In this document: piece after piece, positions 24,211-32,576 of the stretch
Layout of the letters: each line of letters begins with the position of its first letter
Numbering within the stretch: the stretch's first letter is position 1
From: Paenibacillus amylolyticus
Lineage (GTDB): Bacteria; Bacillota; Bacilli; Paenibacillales; Paenibacillaceae
Reading direction: 5' to 3'
NCBI RefSeq assembly: GCF_003719335.1
Contig: NZ_RIAS01000010.1
Span: 1 to 64,000 of the forward strand
DNA: 64,000 bases
Made by a program: the position numbers and the translations under genes
Notes under the pieces: generated by a model
Told to the model about the DNA's origin: nothing
Seen by the model: the letters and a program-made list of their open reading frames with translations, nothing else
Databases searched by the model: none

Positions 24211-25947
24211 ATGCTAATGCGTAGCTTGAAGGACAGGGTGAAGCAAAGAATCGGGCAGATGAGCTTAAGAGATAAGGTCGGGCAGATGTTGTTATGCGGA
24301 TTTCATGGAACAGAGCCGGAAGGTGAGATAGAGAAGCTGCTTGGGGATTATCCGATTGGCGGCATCGTTTATTTTGCAAGGAATGTGGTTTCGCCTGAGC
24401 AGGTAGAGCGGCTATCTGGTGGTTTGCAGAACATTGCGCAAGCAAGGGGCAATGTACCTCTCTGGATTGCTATTGACCAGGAAGGCGGCATGGTGGCTCG
24501 AATTACAGAGGGGATTGCACTTATGCCTGGACAGATGGCCATTGCTGCGGCCGGATCGGTGCAAGATGCTTATGAGGCAGCTCACATTAGTGGAATGGAA
24601 CTGCGATCGATGGGCATTAATATGAACTTTGCTCCTGTACTCGATGTGAATAACAATGCGAACAACCCGGTTATCGGTGTGCGTTCTTTTGGGGAATCCG
24701 CGGAAAAGGTAGCCGACTTCGGTGCGGCATCCATTGCGGGCTTTCAGAATGCCGGTATCGCTGCGACAGCCAAACATTTCCCAGGTCATGGCGATACGGA
24801 TACCGATTCTCATCTCGATCTTCCTGTAATCACCCATGACAGAACAAGGGTCAATCAGGTGGAGCTTGCACCGTTTCGAGCAGCGATAGCGGAAGGCGTG
24901 GATGCCATGATGTCTGCTCATATTTATTTTCCGGCACTGGAGCCAGAGCGCCTACCTGTCACATTGTCCCATTCGGTATTAACCGGATTGCTTCGAAAGG
25001 AGCTTGGATATGAGGGTATGATCTTGACCGACTGTATGGAGATGAAGGCGATCGCGACTCACTACGGCACGGTCGATGCGGCGGTGATGGCGGTTGAAGC
25101 TGGAGCAGATATGGTACTGATCAGTCATACAGCACAGTTACAAGTGGAAGCTTTCGAAGCATTGATGAATGCGGTGAAAAGTGGACGTATCAGTGAGCGG
25201 CGGATTGATGAGTCTGTTAGACGTTTGCTGACATATAAAATGAAGCGTGGGCTAATGAATGTGGAGATGGGGCTGGAGAGCGACACGGCAGTAGAGATAT
25301 CTGTCAGTATGAGCGGCAAATTTGGTGTGGATGATGTCCATGCAACCCCGGCGGTGGTTCACGATTCCATGAATGCAAATCAGCCATTTGCCGAGCCGTT
25401 TCAACGTAATAGTCCACTGCATCAGGAGGTAGCTCAGCGAATCAGTGAGAAGAGCATTACATTAATTCGGGATGCACAACATATGTTGCCGCTAAAACAA
25501 GAGCGAACACTTGTCATTACGGTTGCCGCAGAAGTAACAAGTATTGCTGATGAACAGTTGGATGGAGGGGTAACACTGGGAGCGGCTTTGTCTGCTCAAG
25601 GCTTGGAAGTGGTGGATATGAGGGTAGCGGCGGATGAAGTTGCGCTGTCCTCGGCTCGTCTGCTTCAAGCCGCAGAAGCGGTGGATATAGAGCAGATTGT
25701 GGTCGGCACCTACAATGCAGGCAGCCCTTCGGGCGACCCGCAATGCCGATTGATCGGCTGGCTTCTGCAACTTGGCAAACCGCTGGCTGTAATCGCACTT
25801 CGCAGTCCGTATGACCTACAGAAGCTGCCGGATGTGCACACTTATATCGCGGCATATGAGAGCAGGCCTCTCGCCATGAGCAGTGCAGCGAAAGCGATGA
25901 TGGGACAGATCCTTTTCAAGGGCCAGCTTCCTGTCACGATTGAATAA
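24211..25947 (+). CDS. nagZ: beta-N-acetylglucosaminidase NagZ (GH3)
   Basis: Encodes 578 residues from ATG 24211, with GGAGGAGG upstream. GH3 signature KHFPGHGDTDTDSH (188-201), which contains the Asp-Ser-His dyad of the NagZ class (D199/H201), and nucleophile Asp in LTDCMEMKAI (D274). A shorter second domain (~400-578) corresponds to the C-terminal domain of Bacillus-type NagZ. It removes GlcNAc from muropeptides or GlcNAc-MurNAc. No signal peptide is seen, although B. subtilis NagZ is exported. Together with NamZ it supplies sugars to MurK, MurQ and AnmK. Confidence 0.9.
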   Translation: MLMRSLKDRVKQRIGQMSLRDKVGQMLLCGFHGTEPEGEIEKLLGDYPIGGIVYFARNVVSPEQVERLSGGLQNIAQARGNVPLWIAIDQEGGMVARITEGIALMPGQMAIAAAGSVQDAYEAAHISGMELRSMGINMNFAPVLDVNNNANNPVIGVRSFGESAEKVADFGAASIAGFQNAGIAATAKHFPGHGDTDTDSHLDLPVITHDRTRVNQVELAPFRAAIAEGVDAMMSAHIYFPALEPERLPVTLSHSVLTGLLRKELGYEGMILTDCMEMKAIATHYGTVDAAVMAVEAGADMVLISHTAQLQVEAFEALMNAVKSGRISERRIDESVRRLLTYKMKRGLMNVEMGLESDTAVEISVSMSGKFGVDDVHATPAVVHDSMNANQPFAEPFQRNSPLHQEVAQRISEKSITLIRDAQHMLPLKQERTLVITVAAEVTSIADEQLDGGVTLGAALSAQGLEVVDMRVAADEVALSSARLLQAAEAVDIEQIVVGTYNAGSPSGDPQCRLIGWLLQLGKPLAVIALRSPYDLQKLPDVHTYIAAYESRPLAMSSAAKAMMGQILFKGQLPVTIE

Positions 25948-26336
25948 ATAGATGCAGATTTGGTAGATTTACAGGTAGAGAATCAAGATATATGAGTCTA
26001 CTATGACGCAATATAAAGAGGTATAAAGCAAATAAAGAGGTATGAATATATATGAAGCGATTGACGCGATCTGACGTGACTTGACGTAACGCAAGGTAGA
26101 TGAAACCGGACTTTTATGTATATGAGGGATGAGCTGGTGTCTCCTCACACTGCCGGTATAGCAACGATGTATGAGAATAACAAAAGGGACGAGGCTTTTC
26201 ATGCTTCGTCCCTTTGCGTGTTGCATACTCTTATTATTGTACGTGCAGAAAGCGTTATTAATGGGATAACCCAAACCGTAACCGATTATAGTGATCACGG
26301 ATGATGATATTTGGTTCATTTTGGTGGGTTCTAAAA
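25948..26336. other. downstream region of nagZ with short direct repeats
   Basis: No gene seen. Two copies of AATAAAGAGGTAT-like text stand at about 26008-26045, followed by three degenerate 10-nt units TGACGCGATC, TGACGTGACT, TGACGTAACG (26062-26093). A hairpin, AAAGGGACGA with TCGTCCCTTT (26182-26217), may terminate nagZ transcription. An in-frame peptide of about 60 codons here lacks a ribosome site. Confidence 0.5.
26182..26217. terminator. hairpin terminator downstream of nagZ
   Basis: Ten-bp arms AAAGGGACGA and TCGTCCCTTT around a 15-nt loop. The T-run is short, so strength is uncertain. Confidence 0.55.
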
Positions 26337-26533
26337 TCTAACGATCTCCAGAAACGTTATTTGGGTGATATTAGCCGGTTGTATATTCTAACGATCACAG
26401 GAAAGCTTAATTAGAGAAATCGATACGAAAATGGGAATTGAGCATGTGTTTTTAGAGAAATAAGGTTACTGGTGATCGTTACAATTTCTGAAGGCTGATT
26501 ATAGCTCAAATAAGCTCATCTGAGATCGTTAGA
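26337..26533. repeat. 197-nt palindromic dispersed element, copy 1
   Basis: Four core copies: TCTAACGATC at +0 (26337) and +50 (26387), and inverted GATCGTTACA ending at 26483 and GATCGTTAGA ending at 26533. Each core continues into CCAG-AA-TTATTT-like text, making ~28-nt units. Length and internal offsets are identical to the copies at 32170 and 53765. Lies between convergent nagZ and the serine hydrolase gene. Confidence 0.85.
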
Positions 26534-26554
26534 ATAAACAGGGGGTGGGTGAAG

Positions 26555-26780
26555 GGGGTTACCCAATCCCCAACCTCAACCCAACCTCAACCCGACCCAA
26601 CTCGACCTAACTTTAACCTCAATTAACCCCCAACCCAAACTCGAACTAATCCCTGAGCTCAACGTAATCTGGTCCCCGAACCATCAACACCAATCAGAGC
26701 ATCAACCACAAACCAAACTACAAACCAAACTACAAACCAAACCACAAACCAAACCACAAACCAAACCACAAACCACAAAC
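26555..26780. repeat. C/A-rich G-poor tract with 12-bp tandem repeat
   Basis: A strongly strand-biased tract (CCAACCTCAACC-like words) that ends in five to six units of ACAAACCAAAC(T/C), period 12, at 26706-26780. Directly follows element copy 1. No coding potential with a ribosome site. Confidence 0.8.
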
Positions 26781-26839
26781 TTTCAACCCCGCTGAATGGG
26801 TGGCTTCGTGCGGCTCCTTTGTGATGCTTCAAGCGACCA

Positions 26840-28240
26840 TTATAATTGCAAAGCTTTGGCCGTTCGTGCCTCTACATCACTTAGCAGTGTGGTCATATCC
26901 ATGCCCGCATGATTACCGAGCAAGATAATGGTAATATCATCGGATAGATTACGTGAAAATGCTGTGGAAAACCCGCCGCCGCTTCCATTATGGAAGACGA
27001 TGCGTTTTGTTGCGTTTTCCTTGAGAATCCAGGCATAGCCGTAATTTTTGTTGGAATAGGGCTCATACATCGTTTCAATCGTTTCCTGACTTAGAATCTG
27101 GTCAGTGTATAAGGCCCGATCCCATTTCAACAGATCATCCACGGTAGAGTAGAGCGTACCTGAACCGGATTGTGAAACATAGTAAGGTGCAGGTGTCCAT
27201 CCTTTTCCTTGCTGGACAAAGCCGCTGTTCGTATGCACTTTGCGTGATGCTTCTCCCGAATCTTTCATGCCGAGCGGTTCCAAAATGGTTTGTTGTACAT
27301 AGTCTGCATAACTCATGCCAGATACCTGTTCCACAACGTACGCAAGCAACACGTAACCGCTATTGCTGTACAGGTAGGCACTGCCGGGTTCGAACTTCAA
27401 GGTTTTGTGACGAATCTCTTCTACCGTTTGTTCAAGTGTATTGCCTTCCCCGCGACCGAAGGCCGACGGCAGACCCGACGTTTGGGACAGTAACATATGC
27501 AGAGTAATCTGATTTCCCTTCGGGATGCCGGAAATATAGGTGGAGATCGGATCTTGAACATCTAGCTTGCCTGCTTCTGCCAAACTCAAGATGGAAGCCG
27601 CAGTGAATGACTTGCTCAAGGAGGCGATACGGGTCTTCTGGTCCGGACGATTCATTGTCTGTTCATCCGCGAGACCATACCCCTGTTTCAGCAAGGCTTC
27701 GCCCCCCCGTGCAATCAGAGCCATCCCCGGATAGTTGATCTCACGCAGATAGGCATCCACGCTAGCGACTTCAGGATCGAGCAAGCTGACCTGGTCAGTC
27801 ATTATACCAACATTCATCTGGCCTGAAGGCGTTCGCTGGACTTCGATATCGGCCTTCAAAGCATTGGCCAGAGTACGGACAGGAACCATTAATGTGCCGT
27901 TAATGGTGCGTGAATTCGCTGGAGAGGCCAGAGAAACCTGGTTTACTTTAATGGACTTACTTCCGGCTTGATGCACCAGCTTGTCCCTGCCAACGGTAAT
28001 TGTAGCTGTATTGGTACGGGCATCCCACTTCAAATTCCCTTTAACAGATTGGACTACATCTCGTAAGGGAACGAACGTTGTACCTTTTAGAATAAGCGGA
28101 GCGTTGTTCCAGAATTGCGGCTCCCCGTTAACTTCAATATGCACGGCTTGTGTAGTCTGCGCTGCAGAAACCGTAGAGGTGTTAGACAGCCCGAATACCG
28201 TGCCTGCGCATAGAATGAACGTGAATAGAAAACGAAGCAT
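26840..28240 (-). CDS. secreted serine hydrolase with copper-amine-oxidase N-type stalk and beta-lactamase domain
   Basis: Encodes 466 residues. Signal peptide (residues 1-26, ending STVSA), then a copper amine oxidase N-like domain (~32-150: NGEPQFWNNAPLILKGTTFVPLRDV, repeated once as VNQVSLASPANSRTINGTLMVPVRTLA). The C-terminal half is a class C beta-lactamase/DD-peptidase fold: SxxK as SLSK (207-210), YSN (291-293) and HNGSGGGFS as the third motif. Relatives include D-Ala esterases/peptidases and AmiE, encoded with namZ and nagZ in B. subtilis. Here it faces nagZ across the repeat region, so a role in wall turnover is possible. The ATG has no clear ribosome site. Confidence 0.82.
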   Translation of the reverse strand: MLRFLFTFILCAGTVFGLSNTSTVSAAQTTQAVHIEVNGEPQFWNNAPLILKGTTFVPLRDVVQSVKGNLKWDARTNTATITVGRDKLVHQAGSKSIKVNQVSLASPANSRTINGTLMVPVRTLANALKADIEVQRTPSGQMNVGIMTDQVSLLDPEVASVDAYLREINYPGMALIARGGEALLKQGYGLADEQTMNRPDQKTRIASLSKSFTAASILSLAEAGKLDVQDPISTYISGIPKGNQITLHMLLSQTSGLPSAFGRGEGNTLEQTVEEIRHKTLKFEPGSAYLYSNSGYVLLAYVVEQVSGMSYADYVQQTILEPLGMKDSGEASRKVHTNSGFVQQGKGWTPAPYYVSQSGSGTLYSTVDDLLKWDRALYTDQILSQETIETMYEPYSNKNYGYAWILKENATKRIVFHNGSGGGFSTAFSRNLSDDITIILLGNHAGMDMTTLLSDVEARTAKALQL

Positions 28241-28435
28241 GGATGGATAGCCACTGCTAGATACAGGTTGTTGCTTGTGAAACTTGCCTAAGATTTGGAT
28301 CCTCTCCTTCCAAGTGTTTCTTAATAAACCATTATATAAATATTGTAAACGATCCCAACAAGGGGGTCAAAAAGAGAGTGTACCTAAAGTAATAGGATCA
28401 GACCATTAAAAATGGGATTATTTAATATGGATACA

Positions 28436-28463
28436 TAATGTTTCGCGGTGAACTTTCCGATAA
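28436..28463 (+). promoter_or_regulatory. candidate sigma-D (motility) promoter of the chemoreceptor gene
   Basis: TAAT (28436-28439), 16 nt, then TCCGATAA (28456-28463). This resembles the Bacillus sigma-D consensus TAAA-N15-GCCGATAT with two mismatches, 37 nt before the ATG of a chemoreceptor. Confidence 0.45.
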
Positions 28464-28499
28464 AAAGAGTTGAACTTAAAGATGGGAGATAGATAGATA

Positions 28500-30515
28500 A
28501 TGAGAAAAGGGCTTCAAAAAAGGCTTCTAACAGGGCGAGAAATGAAGGTGAGGTTTCAATCACGGTTTACGTTGACGGTAAAAAAACGGCTGATTGCCGC
28601 ATTCCTTTTATTCCTGATCGTACCTAGTCTTAGCGTAGGGTGGCTTGCTTATCTTAAGGCAGCAGATCAGGTTAGAATGGAGATTACTCGTTCTGCACAG
28701 GCCAAAACGGAAATGCTTAGTCTGCAGATTGATCAGATGCTCAATATGGAGAAGGACAACGCTGTACAGATGGCATCGGGGATTACCTCCGAAGACATTA
28801 TTAATAAGAGTCCTGCGCTTCAAGCTCAGATGGATCGGATGTCGAAAAACCATAAAGAACTTGGTGTGCTTACGGCTGGAGCCGAGGATGGCAGCTGGAT
28901 GAAATCTCCTGATGCCGGAGACCAGATTTATGATCCTCGTGAGCGTCCATGGTACAAAATGGCGATATCACAATCGGGGCCGGTGATCTCGGATACCTAT
29001 CAGTCTTCAGCAACAGGGGAATGGGTGGTTACAGCAGCAGCCAAACTGGCAGATGGAAAGGGTGTTTTTGGAGCTAATGTAAGCTTGAATCATTTGAAAG
29101 AGACCGTAGACCAGATCCATATCGGCGAAGCGGGGAAACTGTATATGTTGGATAATGGCGGGAAATTTTTGTTCCATTACAAGATTGAATCCGGCACGCA
29201 GTCCGATCAAGGCTACATTAACGAGATGTACACGAAAGATCAGGGAACCGTGAAGTATATATATGATGGTCAACCGATGGAGGCGGTATTTTACACAAAT
29301 ACGGCCACGGGCTGGAAAATTGTCGGCGAGATGATTCCCTCCGAAGCGGCGGAGTCCGTGAAACCGATTATGATTCGTGCGATTACACTTGTAGGCGTAG
29401 CCATTATTGTGGGTATTGTGCTGTTGATCTTTATTATCCGCAGCATTCACCGTCCATTGCAGCAGCTAACACAAGCAGCATCTCAAGTAAGTGCAGGAGA
29501 CCTGACGGTTCGCGTAGGCCTGCGGCGCAAGGATGAGTTCGGTCAGCTTGGTGATAGTTTTGATACGATGACCACTTCACTGCGTAATGTACTTGGCGAG
29601 GTACATGATACATCCAGTCAACTGGCAGCATCATCGGAAGAGCTGATGGCAAGCTCTGAGCAGACCTCCAAAGCAACGGAGCAAGTAGCGGAGTTGATGC
29701 AAGATGCAGCGGCAGGAACAACGATGCAGAATGAAAGTCTTGCAGCGACAGAGCAGCTTATCGGTGAGATGTCACTTGGCGTGAAGGAGATTTCTGCAAG
29801 AGTCGGAGATGCGGAGCGTATTGCGATCGAAGCCTCCTCCAAATCGGAAGCGGGAATGGTCACGATGCAGGAGGCCGTATCCCATATACAGCAGGTGAAT
29901 GATGAGAGCAAGGCTATGGAGGCTGTTATCGAAGATCTGCGAGCGAAAAATGATGAAATTCTGGAGATTGTAGCAGAGATTACAGCCATTGCCAAGCAGA
30001 CGAACATTCTGGCACTGAATGCTTCCATTGAGGCTTCGAGGGCAGGCGAGCATGGCCAGGGATTTGCTGTGGTTGCTAACGAAGTGAAAATGCTTGCGAA
30101 CAGCTCAGGTGCTTCGGCAGAGCGGATTAATGAGCTTATGCGCGAGATGCATGAGAAGACTCATGCTGTTCAATCTACCTTTGCACGCACAGGTGAAGGT
30201 ATGGAGAAAAGCTCACAGATGATCACAGAAGCTGGAGAAGCCTTCCAAACGATTCGTGATGCGGTTCGAACCGTTGCGGCTCAGGCTGAAGAGGCAGCTG
30301 CAGCTTCCCGTCAGATTGATCAAGGAATGGGACATGTGAACAAAGCTGTAAACGAAACGATGGTTCTCTCTAACCGGATTGCCGCGGGAACCGAGGATGG
30401 TTCGGCGGCCGCTCAGGAGCAACTTGCTACAATGGAAGAGGTTGCTGCATCTTCAGCCGCCTTGTCTCGCATGGCAGAGGATCTGCAGAGCATGATTGAA
30501 CGATTCAAATTGTAA
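28500..30515 (+). CDS. methyl-accepting chemotaxis protein, dCache type
   Basis: Encodes 671 residues. First membrane segment ~31-52 (LIAAFLLFLIVPSLSVGWLAYL in parts), extracellular ligand domain to ~297 containing DPRERPWYKMA, the signature of double-Cache sensors, second membrane segment ~298-320, HAMP (~322-375: RPLQQLTQAASQVSAGDLTVRV), and a long coiled-coil signalling domain with the hairpin tip EIVAEITAIAKQTNILALNASIEASRAGEHGQGFAVVANEV. It relays ligand occupancy to CheA in the polar array. The ligand is unknown; dCache proteins often bind amino acids. The product resembles the receptor at 32577 on the opposite strand. Confidence 0.95.
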   Translation: MRKGLQKRLLTGREMKVRFQSRFTLTVKKRLIAAFLLFLIVPSLSVGWLAYLKAADQVRMEITRSAQAKTEMLSLQIDQMLNMEKDNAVQMASGITSEDIINKSPALQAQMDRMSKNHKELGVLTAGAEDGSWMKSPDAGDQIYDPRERPWYKMAISQSGPVISDTYQSSATGEWVVTAAAKLADGKGVFGANVSLNHLKETVDQIHIGEAGKLYMLDNGGKFLFHYKIESGTQSDQGYINEMYTKDQGTVKYIYDGQPMEAVFYTNTATGWKIVGEMIPSEAAESVKPIMIRAITLVGVAIIVGIVLLIFIIRSIHRPLQQLTQAASQVSAGDLTVRVGLRRKDEFGQLGDSFDTMTTSLRNVLGEVHDTSSQLAASSEELMASSEQTSKATEQVAELMQDAAAGTTMQNESLAATEQLIGEMSLGVKEISARVGDAERIAIEASSKSEAGMVTMQEAVSHIQQVNDESKAMEAVIEDLRAKNDEILEIVAEITAIAKQTNILALNASIEASRAGEHGQGFAVVANEVKMLANSSGASAERINELMREMHEKTHAVQSTFARTGEGMEKSSQMITEAGEAFQTIRDAVRTVAAQAEEAAAASRQIDQGMGHVNKAVNETMVLSNRIAAGTEDGSAAAQEQLATMEEVAASSAALSRMAEDLQSMIERFKL

Positions 30516-30537
30516 GTGAGTGAGTATGAAAGCAGGT

Positions 30538-30577
30538 ATGAAGACTGTCGGGGTGATGAACCGGCAGTCTTTTTTCT
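30538..30577 (+). terminator. terminator after the chemoreceptor gene
   Basis: Arms AAGACTGTCGG and CCGGCAGTCTT around a 7-nt loop, followed by TTTTTTC, 23 nt past the stop. Confidence 0.88.
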
Positions 30578-30627
30578 TTACTGCTAGAGATTGAATTTTG
30601 ATCAAGGTGCCAGTTTTTTGATTTTGT

Positions 30628-30656
30628 TTGACAATAAACAAACATAATAATATTAT
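30628..30656 (+). promoter_or_regulatory. sigma-A promoter upstream of the DUF2087/GIY-YIG gene
   Basis: TTGACA (30628-30633), 17-nt spacer, TATTAT (30651-30656). It leaves a leader of about 125 nt before the gene at 30790. Confidence 0.65.
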
Positions 30657-30789
30657 ATCTATAAATAAACTAACAATACGAAATTTTTATAGGTGGTTTT
30701 TAATTATAAATCAATAAAGATTAACTTAGAACTCAAAGTAACTCGTAATTCAAAATACATTGGATGAATGATAGAAAGGACGGCGACGA

Positions 30790-32058
30790 ATGAAAGCCTC
30801 GGATTCAAGATTGCAGACAGCTTCTCTCGAAGAGATCAAACGCGGATACGTGGAGGAAGGAACGGCCTATTTCTGTGTCTGTTGTGGTTTTACAACGGAA
30901 CCGGGAATTGTTTACCCCGACGAAGGTGTGCTCTATGATGCGGTTCGTTACATGCGTGTTCATATTGAGAAGGTCCATGGGTCTGTATTTGAATATTTGC
31001 TGGAGCTGGATAAAAGTGTGACAGGATTGTCCGATGTACAGCGAGGTCTGCTGGCCCAGTTCTATGAAGGGAAAAAGGATGCAGAAGTGCAGCAGGCTCT
31101 AGGCATCGGCAGTGCGTCTACCATTCGAAACCATCGATTCGTTTTGAAGGAAAAGGAGAGGCAGGCCAAGATATTTCTGGCGTTAATGGAACTGTTGAAA
31201 AATAAAGACCTGCATGCTCCGGCAACATGGGTATCGCCGATTATGAAACAAGGGCATACGATTCATCAGCATTCCTTTGACATATCGGAAGAGGAAAAGA
31301 AACAGGTGTTACATACTTATTTCCCGGAAGGTACAAGTGGTCCGATGACTACGTTCCATATGAAGCAAAAACATAAGTATATCGTGCTCACAGAGATTGC
31401 CAAACGTTTTGAACCCCGGCGTCAGTACACCGAAAAACAAGTGAACGCACTCTTGAAGAAGGTACATGCCGACTATGTTGAGATTCGGAGATATCTGGTG
31501 GATTATGGTCTGTTAGAGCGAAAGGAGGATGGCAGCCAGTACTGGCTGGGTAGTGCAGCAGAGGAACAAAGGAACGATAGAGGGGATGGTAAGCAAACGA
31601 AAGGAACATCAGTAAAATTATCAGATAATTCGTCTGCATCCTTAGCGGTGGAACAGCAAGTTCCAGAAGAAAGAACAGGTAAAGGAGAGAAGAGTATGAA
31701 TCGACGCAAAGAGTTACAGGAGCAAGCCAAAGAAGTCAAAGTAGAAGCAGGGATTTATCAAATTCGGAATGAGCGAAACGGCAAAGTGTATATCGACAGC
31801 ACGCCTAATCTGAAGACCATTAACGGACAGCAATTTATGCTGCAGATGGGGAGCCATCTGAATCGACGTTTACAGGCAGAGTGGAATGAATACGGTGAGA
31901 GTGCATTTACGATTGAGGTATTAGAAGTAATGAAAAAGGATGACAATCCCTACGCCGATCCGAAGGATGCGCTTGCCAAATGTTTGGAAAGCTGGTTTGA
32001 GAAGCTGGAGCCTTACGGAGATCGTGGATACCACGGGGAGCCCAAATCGTCAAATTAG
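30790..32058 (+). CDS. zinc-finger/HTH/DUF2087 protein fused to a GIY-YIG-like domain
   Basis: Encodes 422 residues. The N-terminus has CVCCGF and a paired histidine stretch (HIEKVHG), a probable zinc site (~33-75). Next is a LuxR-like HTH (~80-115: LSDVQRGLLAQFYEGKKDAEVQQALGI, SASTIRNHRFVLKEKE). A DUF2087-type winged segment follows (~195-255: KQKHKYIVLTEIAKRFEPRRQYTEKQVNALL, RRYLVDYGLLER). After a low-complexity linker the last ~120 residues are a GIY-YIG-like domain: AGIYQIRNERNGKVYIDST, NRRLQAEWNEYGESAFTIEVLE, EPYGDRGYHG. YIG is replaced by YID. An internal ATG (31696) with AAAGGAG 8 nt upstream could yield that last domain alone. Function unknown, probably nucleic-acid binding. Confidence 0.75.
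   Translation: MKASDSRLQTASLEEIKRGYVEEGTAYFCVCCGFTTEPGIVYPDEGVLYDAVRYMRVHIEKVHGSVFEYLLELDKSVTGLSDVQRGLLAQFYEGKKDAEVQQALGIGSASTIRNHRFVLKEKERQAKIFLALMELLKNKDLHAPATWVSPIMKQGHTIHQHSFDISEEEKKQVLHTYFPEGTSGPMTTFHMKQKHKYIVLTEIAKRFEPRRQYTEKQVNALLKKVHADYVEIRRYLVDYGLLERKEDGSQYWLGSAAEEQRNDRGDGKQTKGTSVKLSDNSSASLAVEQQVPEERTGKGEKSMNRRKELQEQAKEVKVEAGIYQIRNERNGKVYIDSTPNLKTINGQQFMLQMGSHLNRRLQAEWNEYGESAFTIEVLEVMKKDDNPYADPKDALAKCLESWFEKLEPYGDRGYHGEPKSSN
31696..32058 (+). CDS. possible internal translation product: stand-alone GIY-YIG-like protein
   Basis: In phase with the preceding gene, residue 303 is Met with a near-perfect AAAGGAG at 31681-31687, spacing 8 nt. The resulting 120-residue protein (MNRRKELQEQAKEVKVEAGIY start) has the length and N-terminus of stand-alone GIY-YIG proteins known in Bacillus. 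It could be a true second start or a relic of a gene fusion. Confidence 0.45.
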   Translation: MNRRKELQEQAKEVKVEAGIYQIRNERNGKVYIDSTPNLKTINGQQFMLQMGSHLNRRLQAEWNEYGESAFTIEVLEVMKKDDNPYADPKDALAKCLESWFEKLEPYGDRGYHGEPKSSN

Positions 32059-32169
32059 TAGGTGAGTAGAGTTCAATTTCAGTATTGAACACTACGGATG
32101 TAACATTTTAATATTGGAAAATAGCTAATTTCGTTCTCAGCTTGAAGCATAGTATAACGGAACGGCAAT

Positions 32170-32366
32170 TCTAACGATCTCAGATGAGCTTAATTTGGCG
32201 ATACCCGGTTCTCTGGAATTGTAACGATCACCAGAAACCTTATTTCACTAAAAACACACGATTTATGCCCAATTTCACTTTGTTTTTACTAAATTAGCTT
32301 CCCTGAGATCGTTAGAAAATAAAACGGTATGATATTACCCAAATAGCGATCCTGGGAATCGTTAGA
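32170..32366. repeat. 197-nt palindromic dispersed element, copy 2
   Basis: Core TCTAACGATC at +0 (32170), TGTAACGATC at +50 (32220), inverted GATCGTTAGA ending at 32316 and AATCGTTAGA ending at 32366. Same total length and offsets as the other two copies. The B-side spacer, read on the minus strand (GGGTAATATCATACCG), matches the A-side spacer of copy 1 (GGGTGATATTAGCCGG). Lies between convergent genes ending at 32058 and 32577. Confidence 0.85.
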
Positions 32367-32436
32367 AAATTATCCGGCTAGATCAGGGCTATGCAGGGCA
32401 GTCACTTATGGGCTGAATATTGTGATTTAGCCGTAG

Positions 32437-32457
32437 TAGTAAGTAAGTAAGTAAGTA
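32437..32457. repeat. GTAA tetranucleotide microsatellite
   Basis: About five uninterrupted GTAA/TAAG units next to element copy 2. It lies in non-coding DNA; copy number may vary by slippage. Confidence 0.8.
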
Positions 32458-32481
32458 GTGAGTATGTATGACTATCCCAAT

Positions 32482-32526
32482 AAAAAAGTCCCTTTGCTGT
32501 TGAGTCGGCAAAGGGACTTTTTCGTG
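32482..32526. terminator. bidirectional terminator
   Basis: A 16-bp stem, AAAAAGTCCCTTTGC with its complement, 10-nt loop and flanking A and T tracts, between convergent genes. It would act best for the chemoreceptor gene on the minus strand. Confidence 0.85.
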
Positions 32527-32576
32527 GTGATGTGCTCTAATGTGCTCGCCAGAAGGCGAAAGATTTGTGTTGATCC

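Noticed and set aside
26337..26533. CRISPR array
   Set aside because: The 50-nt spaced 10-mers looked CRISPR-like, but there are only two direct copies followed by two inverted copies, the repeats are short and imperfect, and no cas gene is present.
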